Source: Comamonas koreensis (GTDB lineage: Bacteria > Pseudomonadota > Gammaproteobacteria > Burkholderiales > Burkholderiaceae_C). Taken from it: a DNA stretch of 64,000 nucleotides. The notes under the pieces are model-generated. The model worked only from the letters and a program-made list of their open reading frames with translations, made no database searches and had not been told where the DNA came from. Of the stretch, positions 42,669 through 51,249 are shown piece by piece. Location of the stretch: positions 186,001 through 250,000 of the forward strand of contig NZ_JAJNCT010000010.1 of NCBI RefSeq assembly GCF_021026195.1. The letters are read 5' to 3'. The number at the start of each line of letters is the position of its first letter. Position 1 is the first letter of the stretch. The position numbers and the translations under genes were made by a program.

Positions 42669-42677
42669 AGTCAATCC

Positions 42678-43259
42678 ATGTCGACTGAAAATTCCCCACC
42701 CAGCACCGATTCCGACCTGCAATTCGGCCTGGCCGTGCGCGCCCGCCGTGCGCAGCTGGCCATCACCCTGGACCAATTGGCCCAGGCCAGCGGCGTCACC
42801 TCGGGGGCGCTGTCCAGGGTGGAGCGGGGCCTGCTCAGCGTCAGCCTGCGCAACGCCATGGCCATTGCGCGCGGCCTGGGCTGCGAGCTGAGCGAGCTGG
42901 TGCAAAGCCCTGCGCCGGCGCAGATCACCCGTGCGGGCGAACATGCGCGCTTTGTGCATGAAGACACTGGCATCGTGCGCCTGGCCCTGGCCCGCCCGCA
43001 GCCGGGGCTGGAGCTGCTGCACTATGCCGTGCCGCCAGGCCAGGCTTCCAGCCACTTTGCGCCGCACCGCCCGGGCACGCGCGAGGTCTTCTATGTCGAG
43101 ACCGGCAGCCTGCGCGTCTTCACCGGTACTGATTCAGTGCTGCTGCAGGCGGGCGACAGCGCCCAGCTGGCGATGGACACCGAGCACCACTTTGCCAACG
43201 AAGGCCGGGGCGTGGCGCATTTCATCCTGCTGGTGGCGGCGCCTGCGCATGGGGGCTGA
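42678..43259 (+). CDS. XRE-family regulator with cupin domain
   Basis: The 193-residue protein has an N-terminal Cro/XRE helix-turn-helix (about residues 17-73, with ITLDQLAQASGVTSGALSRVE). A C-terminal cupin sensor domain follows (about 105-190, HRPGTREVFYVETGSLRVF and HHFANEG). Such regulators often control transporters for small molecules. No ribosome-binding site is visible before the ATG, which may be close to leaderless. The divergent lctP-type permease is the likely target. Confidence 0.88.
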   Translation: MSTENSPPSTDSDLQFGLAVRARRAQLAITLDQLAQASGVTSGALSRVERGLLSVSLRNAMAIARGLGCELSELVQSPAPAQITRAGEHARFVHEDTGIVRLALARPQPGLELLHYAVPPGQASSHFAPHRPGTREVFYVETGSLRVFTGTDSVLLQAGDSAQLAMDTEHHFANEGRGVAHFILLVAAPAHGG

Positions 43260-43280
43260 TGGCCCCTTGCAGTGCCGTCA

Positions 43281-44186
43281 TCACGAAGATGGCTGGAACA
43301 ACCGCTCGGCCACAAAGTCCACAAACACACGCAGGCGCGGCGACATCAGCCGGCCCGAGGGCCAAAGGATGCTGAACTGGCCGGCATAGGTCAGACAGTC
43401 GTCCAGCACCGTCTGCAGACTGCCATCGGCCAGCGCGTCGCGGGCCAGAAAATCGGGCATATAGGCAATGCCCAGGCCGCCAATGGCCGCGCCGCGCAAC
43501 GCCTCCATGTTGTTGCAGGTCAGCGCCGGCGGGTGGGCGGCAGCATCATGCGCGGCGTCGGCGCTATCGCGCCCCATCTGCCAGGGCTGCAGCTTGCCCG
43601 AGGTGGGAAAGCGAAAACGCAGGCAGTCATGCGCCGCCAGATCCCCGGGCCGCTGCGGCCGGCCGCGCTGCGCCAGATAGGCCGGGGATGCGCAGAGCAC
43701 AAAGCGGAACAGGCCCAGGCGCCGCGCGCTGAGGCTGGAATCGGCCAGCACGCCGCTGCGGATCACCGCATCCAGGCGCGCCTCGACCACATCGACCAGC
43801 CGGTCGTTGAAGTCCAGGTCCAGCTCGATATCCGGGTAGTGCGCGCGGAAAGCCGGAATCACCGGCAGCAAGAAGCGGTAGCCAATGGTGGGCAGGCCAA
43901 TGCGCAGCAGGCCCCGGGGGCTGCTCTGCGTGCTTGACAGCAGCGCCTGCGCATCCTGCAGGTCATCCAGAATGCGGCGCCAGTGCGTGTACATCAGCTC
44001 GCCCTCGTGCGACAGCGACACCCGCCGCGTGGTGCGCACCAGCAGCTGCGTGCCCAGCTGCGCCTCCAGCTTGGCCACGCTCTTGCCGACGGCCGATGCC
44101 GAGATGCCCAAGGCGCGGGCAGCAGCCACAAAACTGCGGCGCTCGGCCGCCTGCACAAAGGCGGCGATGTGGTTCAGGTTGTCCAT
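43281..44186 (-). CDS. LysR-family regulator, divergent from an MFS exporter
   Basis: This 301-residue protein has a LysR helix-turn-helix near residues 3-62 (RSFVAAARALGISASAVGKS) and an effector-binding domain. The sequence is close to the CrgA-like group of LysR proteins common in proteobacteria. It is divergent from an MFS transporter gene with 106 bases between starts, where a LysR-type box is visible, so it probably controls that transporter and itself. Confidence 0.9.
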   Translation of the reverse strand: MDNLNHIAAFVQAAERRSFVAAARALGISASAVGKSVAKLEAQLGTQLLVRTTRRVSLSHEGELMYTHWRRILDDLQDAQALLSSTQSSPRGLLRIGLPTIGYRFLLPVIPAFRAHYPDIELDLDFNDRLVDVVEARLDAVIRSGVLADSSLSARRLGLFRFVLCASPAYLAQRGRPQRPGDLAAHDCLRFRFPTSGKLQPWQMGRDSADAAHDAAAHPPALTCNNMEALRGAAIGGLGIAYMPDFLARDALADGSLQTVLDDCLTYAGQFSILWPSGRLMSPRLRVFVDFVAERLFQPSS

Positions 44187-44208
44187 GCGCGCATATTACG
44201 GAAATTTG

Positions 44209-44225
44209 GTTGTTAATCAAACAAC
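44209..44225. promoter_or_regulatory. Candidate LysR box
   Basis: GTTGTT-N5-AACAAC is a perfect interrupted palindrome that contains T-N11-A. It lies between the divergent lysR and MFS genes, close to the lysR start. Confidence 0.5.
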
Positions 44226-44292
44226 GACTGGCCCATTTATTAGCTATCCATTCCTCATTAAGCTCAACAGCGTGTTTTTGCAGGAGTTGGCT

Positions 44293-45831
44293 ATGCCTCA
44301 ATTTTTACCCGCCACCGGGCGCGGGCCCTGGATGGTTCTGGCATCCGTTTGTATGGCAGCGCTGGTGCTGCCGCTGAGTTTTTCTGGCGGGGCCGTGGCC
44401 ACGCCGGCGATTGGCCGCGCACTGGGTGGCAGCGCCACCAGCCTGGGCTGGATCACCAATGCCTTCATGCTCGGCTTTGGCAGCTGCCTGATGGCCGCCG
44501 GCGCGCTGGCCGACCAGTGGGGGCGCAAGCGGCTGTTTTTGCTGGGCCTGTCCACCTTCTGCCTCGCGGGCCTGGCGCTGATGCTGGCGCGCAGCGTCTG
44601 GCAGATTGACCTGCTGCGCGCGCTGCAAGGCGTGGCCGCTGCCGCCACCTTGGCCGGCGGCACGGCCGCGCTGGCGCAGGAGTTTGCAGCAGCGCAGCGC
44701 GCCCAGGCCTTCAGCCTGCTGGGCACCACCTTTGGCACCGGCCTGGCCTTTGGCCCGCTGCTGACAGGCTGGCTGATTGAGCACACCGGTTGGCAGGCCG
44801 GCTTTGCGCTCTGCACCGGCCTGGGGCTGCTGGCCTTGCTAGTCGGCATGGTCGCGATGCGCGAATCGCGCGACCCGCAAGCCCAGGGCCTGGACTGGCC
44901 GGGTGCGCTGCTGTTCACCAGCATGCTGGCCTTGCTGACCCTGGGCATGGTGGAGGCCGCCGCGCGGGGCTGGCACAGCCCGCTGGTCATCGCGCTGCTG
45001 CTGGCCTCTGCCATTGCGCTGTTGCTCTTCATCGCCGTGGAACGGCGCGTGGCCCGGCCCATGCTGGACCTGAGCCTGTTCCACTACCCGCGCTTTATCG
45101 GCGTGCAGGTGCTGCCGATTGCGACCTGCTACTGCTATGTGGTGCTGCTGGTGCTGCTGCCGCTGCAGCTGATCGGCATTGGCGGCTACAGCGAGGTGGC
45201 GGCCGGCTGGTGGATGCTGGCGCTGTCCGCGCCGATGCTGGTAGTACCACTGGCCGCAGCCTGGCTGACGCGCTGGTTCGGCCCCGGTCCCATTTCGGCA
45301 GCGGGCTTGCTGCTCGCGGCCGGCGGCCTGCTGTGGTTGGCGCAGATCCCCGTGGAGGCCGGTGGCATGGCACGTGTGCTGCCGCTGTTGCTGATCGGCA
45401 GCGGCGCGGGCCTGCCCTGGGGCCTGATGGATGGGCTGTCGGTCAGCATGGTGCCCAAGGAACGCGCGGGCATGGCCACCGGTATTTTCAGCACCGTGCG
45501 CGTGGCCGGTGAAGGCATTGCGCTGGCAATGGTGACCGCGCTGCTGGCCGGCTTTATCACGCCGCACCTGCCGGCATCCCTGGAGGTGGCCAGCCTGCAG
45601 ACTGCCGCCCAGCAGCTGGCAATGGGTGAGCTGCGCCAGGCGCTGGCCTTGCTGCCTGCCCAGCCCGATGCGGCAGCGACGTTGGGTTTGCAAAAGGCCT
45701 ATGGCCAGGCCTTTGCACAGCTGCTGCAGGTGCTGGCGGCGATAGCCACGGTCTCGGCCCTGGTGGTGCTGGGCCTGCTGCGCCCGGCCAGTGGCGATGC
45801 GCTGCAAGTCGCTGATGCGACCGCTCAGTAG
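44293..45831 (+). CDS. MFS drug/metabolite exporter (DHA2-like)
   Basis: From the ATG preceded by AGGAG the protein is 512 residues with about 14 hydrophobic segments, the size of the DHA2 drug:H+ antiporter family. The motif GALADQWGRKRLFLLGL is the MFS loop 2-3 signature, and a motif-C-like segment GTGLAFGPLLTGWL appears in helix 5. The open frame extends 136 codons upstream through the lysR gene and is not used. Its stop overlaps alkA by seven bases. Confidence 0.87.
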   Translation: MPQFLPATGRGPWMVLASVCMAALVLPLSFSGGAVATPAIGRALGGSATSLGWITNAFMLGFGSCLMAAGALADQWGRKRLFLLGLSTFCLAGLALMLARSVWQIDLLRALQGVAAAATLAGGTAALAQEFAAAQRAQAFSLLGTTFGTGLAFGPLLTGWLIEHTGWQAGFALCTGLGLLALLVGMVAMRESRDPQAQGLDWPGALLFTSMLALLTLGMVEAAARGWHSPLVIALLLASAIALLLFIAVERRVARPMLDLSLFHYPRFIGVQVLPIATCYCYVVLLVLLPLQLIGIGGYSEVAAGWWMLALSAPMLVVPLAAAWLTRWFGPGPISAAGLLLAAGGLLWLAQIPVEAGGMARVLPLLLIGSGAGLPWGLMDGLSVSMVPKERAGMATGIFSTVRVAGEGIALAMVTALLAGFITPHLPASLEVASLQTAAQQLAMGELRQALALLPAQPDAAATLGLQKAYGQAFAQLLQVLAAIATVSALVVLGLLRPASGDALQVADATAQ

Positions 45832-46745
45832 CTTTTGGCCGACAGGCTGGCCCAGAGGTGGGCCGCCACCAGCGCCCGCCAGGGCGCAAACGCGCCCAGC
45901 CACTGCTCGGCCTCGCGCTGCGAGACGCTGGGCACCTCCAGCAAGCGGGCCAGCGCATTGCGCACCGCCACATCGCCATGCAGGCTGCCATCCAGCCAGC
46001 CAAAGCCGCGCAGCAGTGCGTAGTGCACCGTCCAGGGGCCAATGCCCTTGATGGCCAGCAGCGCATCTTCAATCGCCTGGGCGTCTTGCGCCTGTAAGGG
46101 CTGGGTGCCCCAGGCATCGAGCGGCAGGCTGCCATCCAGCACGGCGGCGAAGACACGCTCCAGCGTGGCGATCTTGCTGACCGAGAAGCCTGCGGCCCGC
46201 AGCTGCTCGGGCGTCAGCGCCGCCAGCGCGCTGGCATCCGGGTGGCAGAGCATGCCGCTGCTGTGCTGCACGGCCGTGGCCGCAATCAGGCGGCGGCGCA
46301 GTGCAATGGCCGCCGCCACGCTAATCTGCTGGCCGGTGATGGCCCATACCAGGGCCTCAAACGGGCTGCTGCTGGCGGGCACACGCAGCCCCATCTGGCT
46401 CAGCAGCAAGGGGCCCAGCACCGGGTGCTTGCCATGCTGCAGCGCCAGCTGGTCCGCCCCCTCGCCCAGGCCCAGCATGCGCGCCACCATCGCATCCAAT
46501 GCGGTCTGGTCATCGCCGGTGTCGGCCGGCCCATCGACCGCCAAGCTGGCAACCGCCAGCGCGGCGCCCTCCGCCAGCTCCAGCTGCAGCAACGCTGGCC
46601 GGCCTTGCCAGGTCAGGCCCTTGCTGACCCGCAGCCCCTCGACCTTCTCGGAAGCCTGCAGCGCATCCCGGGCATGCAGGGCCAGCATGTCCTGCGGGCG
46701 GTAGTTGGCAGGCAGGGCGACTTGGGTGCTCAGGACCAGGGGCAT
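45825..46745 (-). CDS. alkA: DNA-3-methyladenine glycosylase II
   Basis: AlkA excises alkylated bases, starting base-excision repair. The 306-residue protein has the AlkA-type N-terminal domain and a helix-hairpin-helix region, AIKGIGPWTVHYALLRGF (about residues 226-243). The catalytic aspartate follows in LHGDVAVRN. It is the third gene of an ada - 2OG oxygenase - alkA series, 94 bases after the oxygenase gene, consistent with induction by Ada. Confidence 0.9.
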   Translation of the reverse strand: MPLVLSTQVALPANYRPQDMLALHARDALQASEKVEGLRVSKGLTWQGRPALLQLELAEGAALAVASLAVDGPADTGDDQTALDAMVARMLGLGEGADQLALQHGKHPVLGPLLLSQMGLRVPASSSPFEALVWAITGQQISVAAAIALRRRLIAATAVQHSSGMLCHPDASALAALTPEQLRAAGFSVSKIATLERVFAAVLDGSLPLDAWGTQPLQAQDAQAIEDALLAIKGIGPWTVHYALLRGFGWLDGSLHGDVAVRNALARLLEVPSVSQREAEQWLGAFAPWRALVAAHLWASLSAKSY

Positions 46746-46839
46746 GGGAGGGCGTGCGGAAGGCGGCGGCGGGCGCGGTTCCCCACTATAGGGGATGGAT
46801 GGAAGGCAATGCAGTCACAGCTGTTTTCATGCGCTACGG

Positions 46840-47646
46840 CTATTCCGCGTCGTGGAACACAATGCCCAGCGTATGGCGCTGGCCACGCAGCACCGTGGAC
46901 ACCCCATGCCGGTGCTGCACGCGGTAGCTGCCGCGCGTGCCCTGCACCGGCCGCTCGCGCACCGCAATGATGGCAGCATCGCCACGCTGCAGCGGCAGCA
47001 CCTGCGCGCGCGACTGCATGCGGGGGCGCTGCTCGGTCAGCACCAGTTCGCCGCCGTCAAAATCCTCGCCCGGCTGCGACAGCAGCACGATCACCTGCAG
47101 CGGAAACACCAGCGCACCATACAGGTCCTGGTGCAGGCAGTTGTAGTCGTCTGCGCCATAGCGCAGCAGCAGCGGTGTGGGCCGCAACTGGCCCGCTGCA
47201 TGGCACTGCGCCAGCAAGGCCGCATGCTGCGCAGGCCAAGGCGGGGCTGTGGATGTGAACTGCTGGCGCCATTGCTCCGCCACGGGTTGCAGCCGGGCAT
47301 AGAGCGCCGTGCGCAAGGCCTGCAGCAACGCTGGCAGCGGGTAGGCAAAGTACTGGTACTCCCCCCGGCCAAAGGCATGGCGCTGCATCTGGATGCGGCT
47401 GCGAAAATGCGCCGCCTCGTCGTACATCGCGGCGATCTGCTGGCACTGCGCCGCATCCAGTAAACGGGGTAGCAGGCCCCAGCCTTGGCGGTCCAGCTGG
47501 CTTTCAACGGCGGTCCAGTCATAGCGCCGCAAGCTTGCCTCACCCGCGCTATCCGTGTCGGAACCGGCTAAGCCTGCGGGCGTTGCACTGGTCTCAACAT
47601 CCAGCGGCAACGCAACCTGCGCAGCGCAGGCCAGGCGCTTACCCAT
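46840..47646 (-). CDS. 2OG-Fe(II) oxygenase of the Ada operon
   Basis: This 268-residue protein has a double-stranded beta-helix oxygenase core. The iron ligands appear as HQDLYG (His and Asp), a distal His in VQHRHGVSTV, and the 2-oxoglutarate arginine in LRGQRHTLGIVFHDA. It overlaps the end of ada by eight bases, indicating coupling, and precedes alkA. It is not a close AlkB sequence; it resembles the COG3826-type proteins found with ada. A role in reversing alkylation is plausible but unproven. Confidence 0.82.
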   Translation of the reverse strand: MGKRLACAAQVALPLDVETSATPAGLAGSDTDSAGEASLRRYDWTAVESQLDRQGWGLLPRLLDAAQCQQIAAMYDEAAHFRSRIQMQRHAFGRGEYQYFAYPLPALLQALRTALYARLQPVAEQWRQQFTSTAPPWPAQHAALLAQCHAAGQLRPTPLLLRYGADDYNCLHQDLYGALVFPLQVIVLLSQPGEDFDGGELVLTEQRPRMQSRAQVLPLQRGDAAIIAVRERPVQGTRGSYRVQHRHGVSTVLRGQRHTLGIVFHDAE

Positions 47647-48808
47647 GGCGGGCTACGCGCGGCGCCTGCGGCGCCAGCTCGGCCTCGTGCTGCAGCAGTG
47701 CGCGCTTGCGGTCCACGCCCCAGCGGTAGCCGGAGATGCCGCCGTCATTGCGCACCACCCGGTGGCAGGGAATGGCCACGGCAATCGCATTGGCCGCGCA
47801 GGCACCAGCAACAGCGCGGCTGGCCTGGGGCATGCCCAGCTTGCGCGCCAGTTCGCTGTAGCTGACGGTGCTGCCGACCGGAATCAACCGCAGCGCCTGC
47901 CAGACCTGCTGCTGAAAGGCGGTGCCGCGCACATCCAGCGGCAGCGCCAGGCCGCGCGTGGGTTCGTCAACAAAGCCGATGACCTGGGCCATCCAGCGCT
48001 CAAAGGCTGCATCGCCACCCGCCAGCTGGGCTTTGGGAAAACGCTGCTGCAGGTCCTGCACCAGCGCATCGGCATCGTCGCCCAGCAAGATGGCGCAAAT
48101 GCCTTGCGCAGTGGCGGCCACCAGGATGGGGCCCAGGCTGCATTCGGCCACGCCAAAGCGGATCTGCTGCGCCGCGCCGCCGGTGCGGTACTGGCGCGGG
48201 GTCATCCCCAGCACGGCCTGGCTGTCGCGGTACAGCTGCGCGGTGCTGGCAAAGCCGGCATCAAAGATCGCATCGATGACGCGGGGCGCCTCTTGCGCAT
48301 CACCCAGCGCGGTTTGCAGCCGCTGGCGGCGCTGGGCCTTGGCATAGGCCTTGGGCGATACGCCCACTGCGGCCTTGAAGACGCGCTGCAGATGGAAGGG
48401 GCTCATGCCGGCCCGCTCGGCCAGCTCGGCCAGGCTAGGCTCTTCTTCGGCGCTGGCGATCCAGTCGCAGAGCTGGGCCATCAAGGCCGCATGGCCGGGC
48501 TTGGCTGCTGCCTCGGGCTGGCAGCGCTTGCAGGCGCGGTAGCCGGCGGCCTGGGCCTGCGCTGCGGTGTCGAAAAAGCTGACGTTCTCGGGCTTGGCCA
48601 GGCGCGAGCTGCAGGACGGCCGGCAAAAAATACCGGTGCTGCGCACGGCATAGACAAAGCGGCCGTCGGCCGCAGCGTGGCGGCCTTGCACATCGGCCCA
48701 GCGCGGATCGGCCAGGGTTTGCTGTGCGCGGGTGGCGGCCAGCGCAGCGGCGTTGGACATGCTGGCAGCCGACGTGGAGCGTGGTGTGGATGGGGCAGAC
48801 TGTTTCAT
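47639..48808 (-). CDS. ada: Bifunctional methyltransferase/activator of the adaptive response
   Basis: Ada repairs methylphosphotriesters and O6-methylguanine and activates the alkylation response. The start MKQSAPS follows GAGGTGA and gives 389 residues. The N-terminal zinc site is [11 protein letters not shown] with [10 protein letters not shown], an AraC helix-turn-helix follows (about residues 115-200), and the C-terminal acceptor cysteine lies in [12 protein letters not shown]. An Ada-box-like sequence lies upstream on the same strand. It heads the ada - oxygenase - alkA operon. Confidence 0.95.
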   Translation of the reverse strand: MKQSAPSTPRSTSAASMSNAAALAATRAQQTLADPRWADVQGRHAAADGRFVYAVRSTGIFCRPSCSSRLAKPENVSFFDTAAQAQAAGYRACKRCQPEAAAKPGHAALMAQLCDWIASAEEEPSLAELAERAGMSPFHLQRVFKAAVGVSPKAYAKAQRRQRLQTALGDAQEAPRVIDAIFDAGFASTAQLYRDSQAVLGMTPRQYRTGGAAQQIRFGVAECSLGPILVAATAQGICAILLGDDADALVQDLQQRFPKAQLAGGDAAFERWMAQVIGFVDEPTRGLALPLDVRGTAFQQQVWQALRLIPVGSTVSYSELARKLGMPQASRAVAGACAANAIAVAIPCHRVVRNDGGISGYRWGVDRKRALLQHEAELAPQAPRVARHG

Positions 48809-48875
48809 GCGGATCACCTCAGTACAATCGATGCAGCCACTTTAGGCCTTGCGGCCCCGTTGCGCAGTGCCATTC

Positions 48876-48888
48876 TTGCGCTGCAATT
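48876..48888 (-). promoter_or_regulatory. Ada box
   Basis: On the minus strand AATTGCAGCGCAA fits the enterobacterial Ada-box core AAT-N6-GCAA exactly. It lies 68 bases upstream of the ada start, in the 107-base region shared with the divergent kynA gene. Confidence 0.6.
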
Positions 48889-48915
48889 GAAGCCGCTTCC
48901 ACTGCCCCACACACC

Positions 48916-49776
48916 ATGCGAGACACCAACAGCAAGCCCGAATCCATTGTGCATGAAGAGCGCGCCCAGCTCGACTTCAGCAAAGACATGAGCTATGGCG
49001 ACTACCTGCACCTGGACGAGATCCTGAATGCCCAGCACCCGCTGTCGCCCGCGCACGACGAGATGCTGTTCATCGTGCAGCACCAGACCAGCGAGTTGTG
49101 GATGAAGCTGATGCTGCATGAGCTGCGCGCGGCCATGCAGGCCATTGCCAACCCCGAGGCCAACACCAAGCCCGAGGCCTTCAAGATGCTCGCGCGCGTC
49201 TCGCGCATCATGGAGCAGCTGGTCAGTGCCTGGACCGTGCTGTCGACGATGACGCCGCCCGAGTACACGGCCATGCGCCCCTACCTGGCCAACTCCAGCG
49301 GCTTTCAGAGCGCACAGTACCGCTGCATCGAGTTCTCGCTGGGCAACAAGAACGCCGCCATGCTCAAGCCCCATGCGCACCGCGCAGACCTGCTGGCCCA
49401 GGTGCAGGCGGCTTATGAATCGCCATCGCTCTACGACATTGCCTTGCAGCTGCTGGCCCGCGAAGGCATTGCCGTGCCGGCCGAGGCACTGCAGCGCGAC
49501 TGGACCCAGCCCTATGTGGAGAGCGAAGGCGTCAAGCAGGCCTGGATCACCGTGTACAGCGATCCGCACAAGTACTGGGACCTCTACCAGCTGGGCGAGA
49601 AGTTGACCGATATCGAGGATGCCTTCCGCCTCTGGCGCTTCCGCCATCTGACCACCGTCGAGCGCGTGATCGGCTTCAAGCGCGGCACCGGCGGCACCGG
49701 CGGCGTGAGCTACCTCAAGAAAATGCTCGATGTGGTGCTCTTCCCCGAGATCTGGACCCTGCGTACCAATCTCTAA
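48916..49776 (+). CDS. kynA: Tryptophan 2,3-dioxygenase
   Basis: KynA opens the indole ring of tryptophan using haem and O2, the first step of the kynurenine pathway. From [10 protein letters not shown] the protein is 286 residues. Family motifs are [29 protein letters not shown], and the haem-ligating His244 in [13 protein letters not shown], followed by the loop [11 protein letters not shown]. It is separated from kynB/kynU by about 8 kb and is divergent from ada. Confidence 0.96.
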   Translation: MRDTNSKPESIVHEERAQLDFSKDMSYGDYLHLDEILNAQHPLSPAHDEMLFIVQHQTSELWMKLMLHELRAAMQAIANPEANTKPEAFKMLARVSRIMEQLVSAWTVLSTMTPPEYTAMRPYLANSSGFQSAQYRCIEFSLGNKNAAMLKPHAHRADLLAQVQAAYESPSLYDIALQLLAREGIAVPAEALQRDWTQPYVESEGVKQAWITVYSDPHKYWDLYQLGEKLTDIEDAFRLWRFRHLTTVERVIGFKRGTGGTGGVSYLKKMLDVVLFPEIWTLRTNL

Positions 49777-49966
49777 GCAACTGTTCTAAGCCTCCGCAAC
49801 CCCGCCCAGGGGTTGCCCCAAGTGACACTGCACCGTGCAGAGCCGGCCAGAGTCCTCTATAGTGGCAGGCGCATATAACAAGCCGCGCCCGCCCCCTGCT
49901 GGCCGATGGCGCATACAAAAAGGACCTGCACCCTCTGGCCCTGGCTTGTTGCCCGCACTCTCAGCC

Positions 49967-51238
49967 ATGCCGGTCCCACCTACACCCTCCCCCACCGGAC
50001 GCCCTGCGGCGCCCTCGTCCACCCTGCTCTGGGCCATGCTGCTGACCTTGCTGTCGGCCTTCTCGCTGAGCCAGGCCTTCCGCACCGTCACCTCCATCAT
50101 TGCCGATGGGCTGCGCACCGATTTCGGCCTCTCGGCCGAGTCGCTGGGTGCCTTTGCCGGGCTGTTTGGTTTGTCCTTCGGGGTGACCCAGCTCTTCATG
50201 GGCGTGGGCATGGACCTGTATGGCCTGCGCAAGACCGTGCTCACCGCCTTTCCGCTGGCCATTGCCGGCTCGCTGATATCCGCACTGGCGCCCAGCTACC
50301 ACGGGCTGATGCTGGGCCAGCTGCTGATCGGCATCGGCTGCTCGCCGGCCTTCTTGGCCTGCACCATGTTCATTGCACGGCATTTTCCGAGCGACCGCTT
50401 TGCCTTCATGTCCGGCGTCGGCATGGGCGTGGGGGGGTTGGGCCTGCTGTTTACCGGCACGCCGCTGGCTTGGCTGGTGCAGCACCATGGCTGGCGTTGG
50501 GGCTTTGGCCTGCTGGCGGTGCTCTGCGCGCTGTCCTGGATTGCGATATTTCTGCGCGTGCATGAGCCGCACCTGCCCAGCGATGACCTGCCCAAGCCCA
50601 GCTGGCTCACGGCCGTCAAAGGCTTTGGCGGCCTGCTGCTGGTGCCCCATACCTGGGCCATCGCCATCATGGGCATGGTCGGCTATGCCTCGTTTCTGAC
50701 GGTGCGCGGCCTCTGGCTCAGCCCCATGCTGATCGACCGCTATGGCTTCTCGCTGGTGGCGACCGGCAATGTGGCTCTGATCGTCTCGATGATCTCGCTG
50801 TTCACGCCGTCGGTTTTTGGCCGGCTCGATCCGGGCCCGGCGCGCCGCCGGCGCCGCATCATCGCCGGAGCTGCGGTGATGGCCTGCACCTTCTGTGCGC
50901 TGGCCTTTGTGCACCATGCGGCAGCCACCGTGGCGCTGATCATGTTCATGGGCCTGGCCTCGGGCTACTCGGTGCTGCAGTATGCCGATGTGCGTTCTTC
51001 CTACCCCAAGGAAACCACGGGCCGCGCGCTGTCGGTCTACACGATGGCGATGTTCCTGGGCGTCGCGCTGATGCAGTGGCTCTCGGGCATCGTCGCCTCC
51101 TATGCGCAGCAGCATGGTGGCGAGATCTACCAGTATGTGATGCTGTTTGTGGCCGGCATGCTGATGCTGGGCTGCCTGGCCTTCCGGTTTCTGCCGCAGT
51201 CCCCACTGCTGGCCCCAAAGAGCCCCGCCAGCCCTTAA
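49967..51238 (+). CDS. MFS transporter
   Basis: From MPVPPTPSPT the protein is 423 residues with about 12 membrane helices. MFS features include FMGVGMDLYGLRKTVLTAF between helices 2 and 3, and a basic central loop near RVHEPHLPSDDLPKPSW. The substrate is unknown. An in-frame start 44 codons earlier gives a Pro-rich, non-membrane extension and is less likely. The gene converges on an FAD monooxygenase 11 bases away and follows kynA by 190 bases. Confidence 0.82.
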   Translation: MPVPPTPSPTGRPAAPSSTLLWAMLLTLLSAFSLSQAFRTVTSIIADGLRTDFGLSAESLGAFAGLFGLSFGVTQLFMGVGMDLYGLRKTVLTAFPLAIAGSLISALAPSYHGLMLGQLLIGIGCSPAFLACTMFIARHFPSDRFAFMSGVGMGVGGLGLLFTGTPLAWLVQHHGWRWGFGLLAVLCALSWIAIFLRVHEPHLPSDDLPKPSWLTAVKGFGGLLLVPHTWAIAIMGMVGYASFLTVRGLWLSPMLIDRYGFSLVATGNVALIVSMISLFTPSVFGRLDPGPARRRRRIIAGAAVMACTFCALAFVHHAAATVALIMFMGLASGYSVLQYADVRSSYPKETTGRALSVYTMAMFLGVALMQWLSGIVASYAQQHGGEIYQYVMLFVAGMLMLGCLAFRFLPQSPLLAPKSPASP

Positions 51239-51249
51239 CCAGGCGATGG

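Noticed and set aside
42615..43067. N-terminal extension of the lactate permease antisense to the XRE regulator
   Set aside because: The extra ~150 residues are hydrophilic shadow of the regulator gene; the membrane protein begins naturally at MYLFLSAS.
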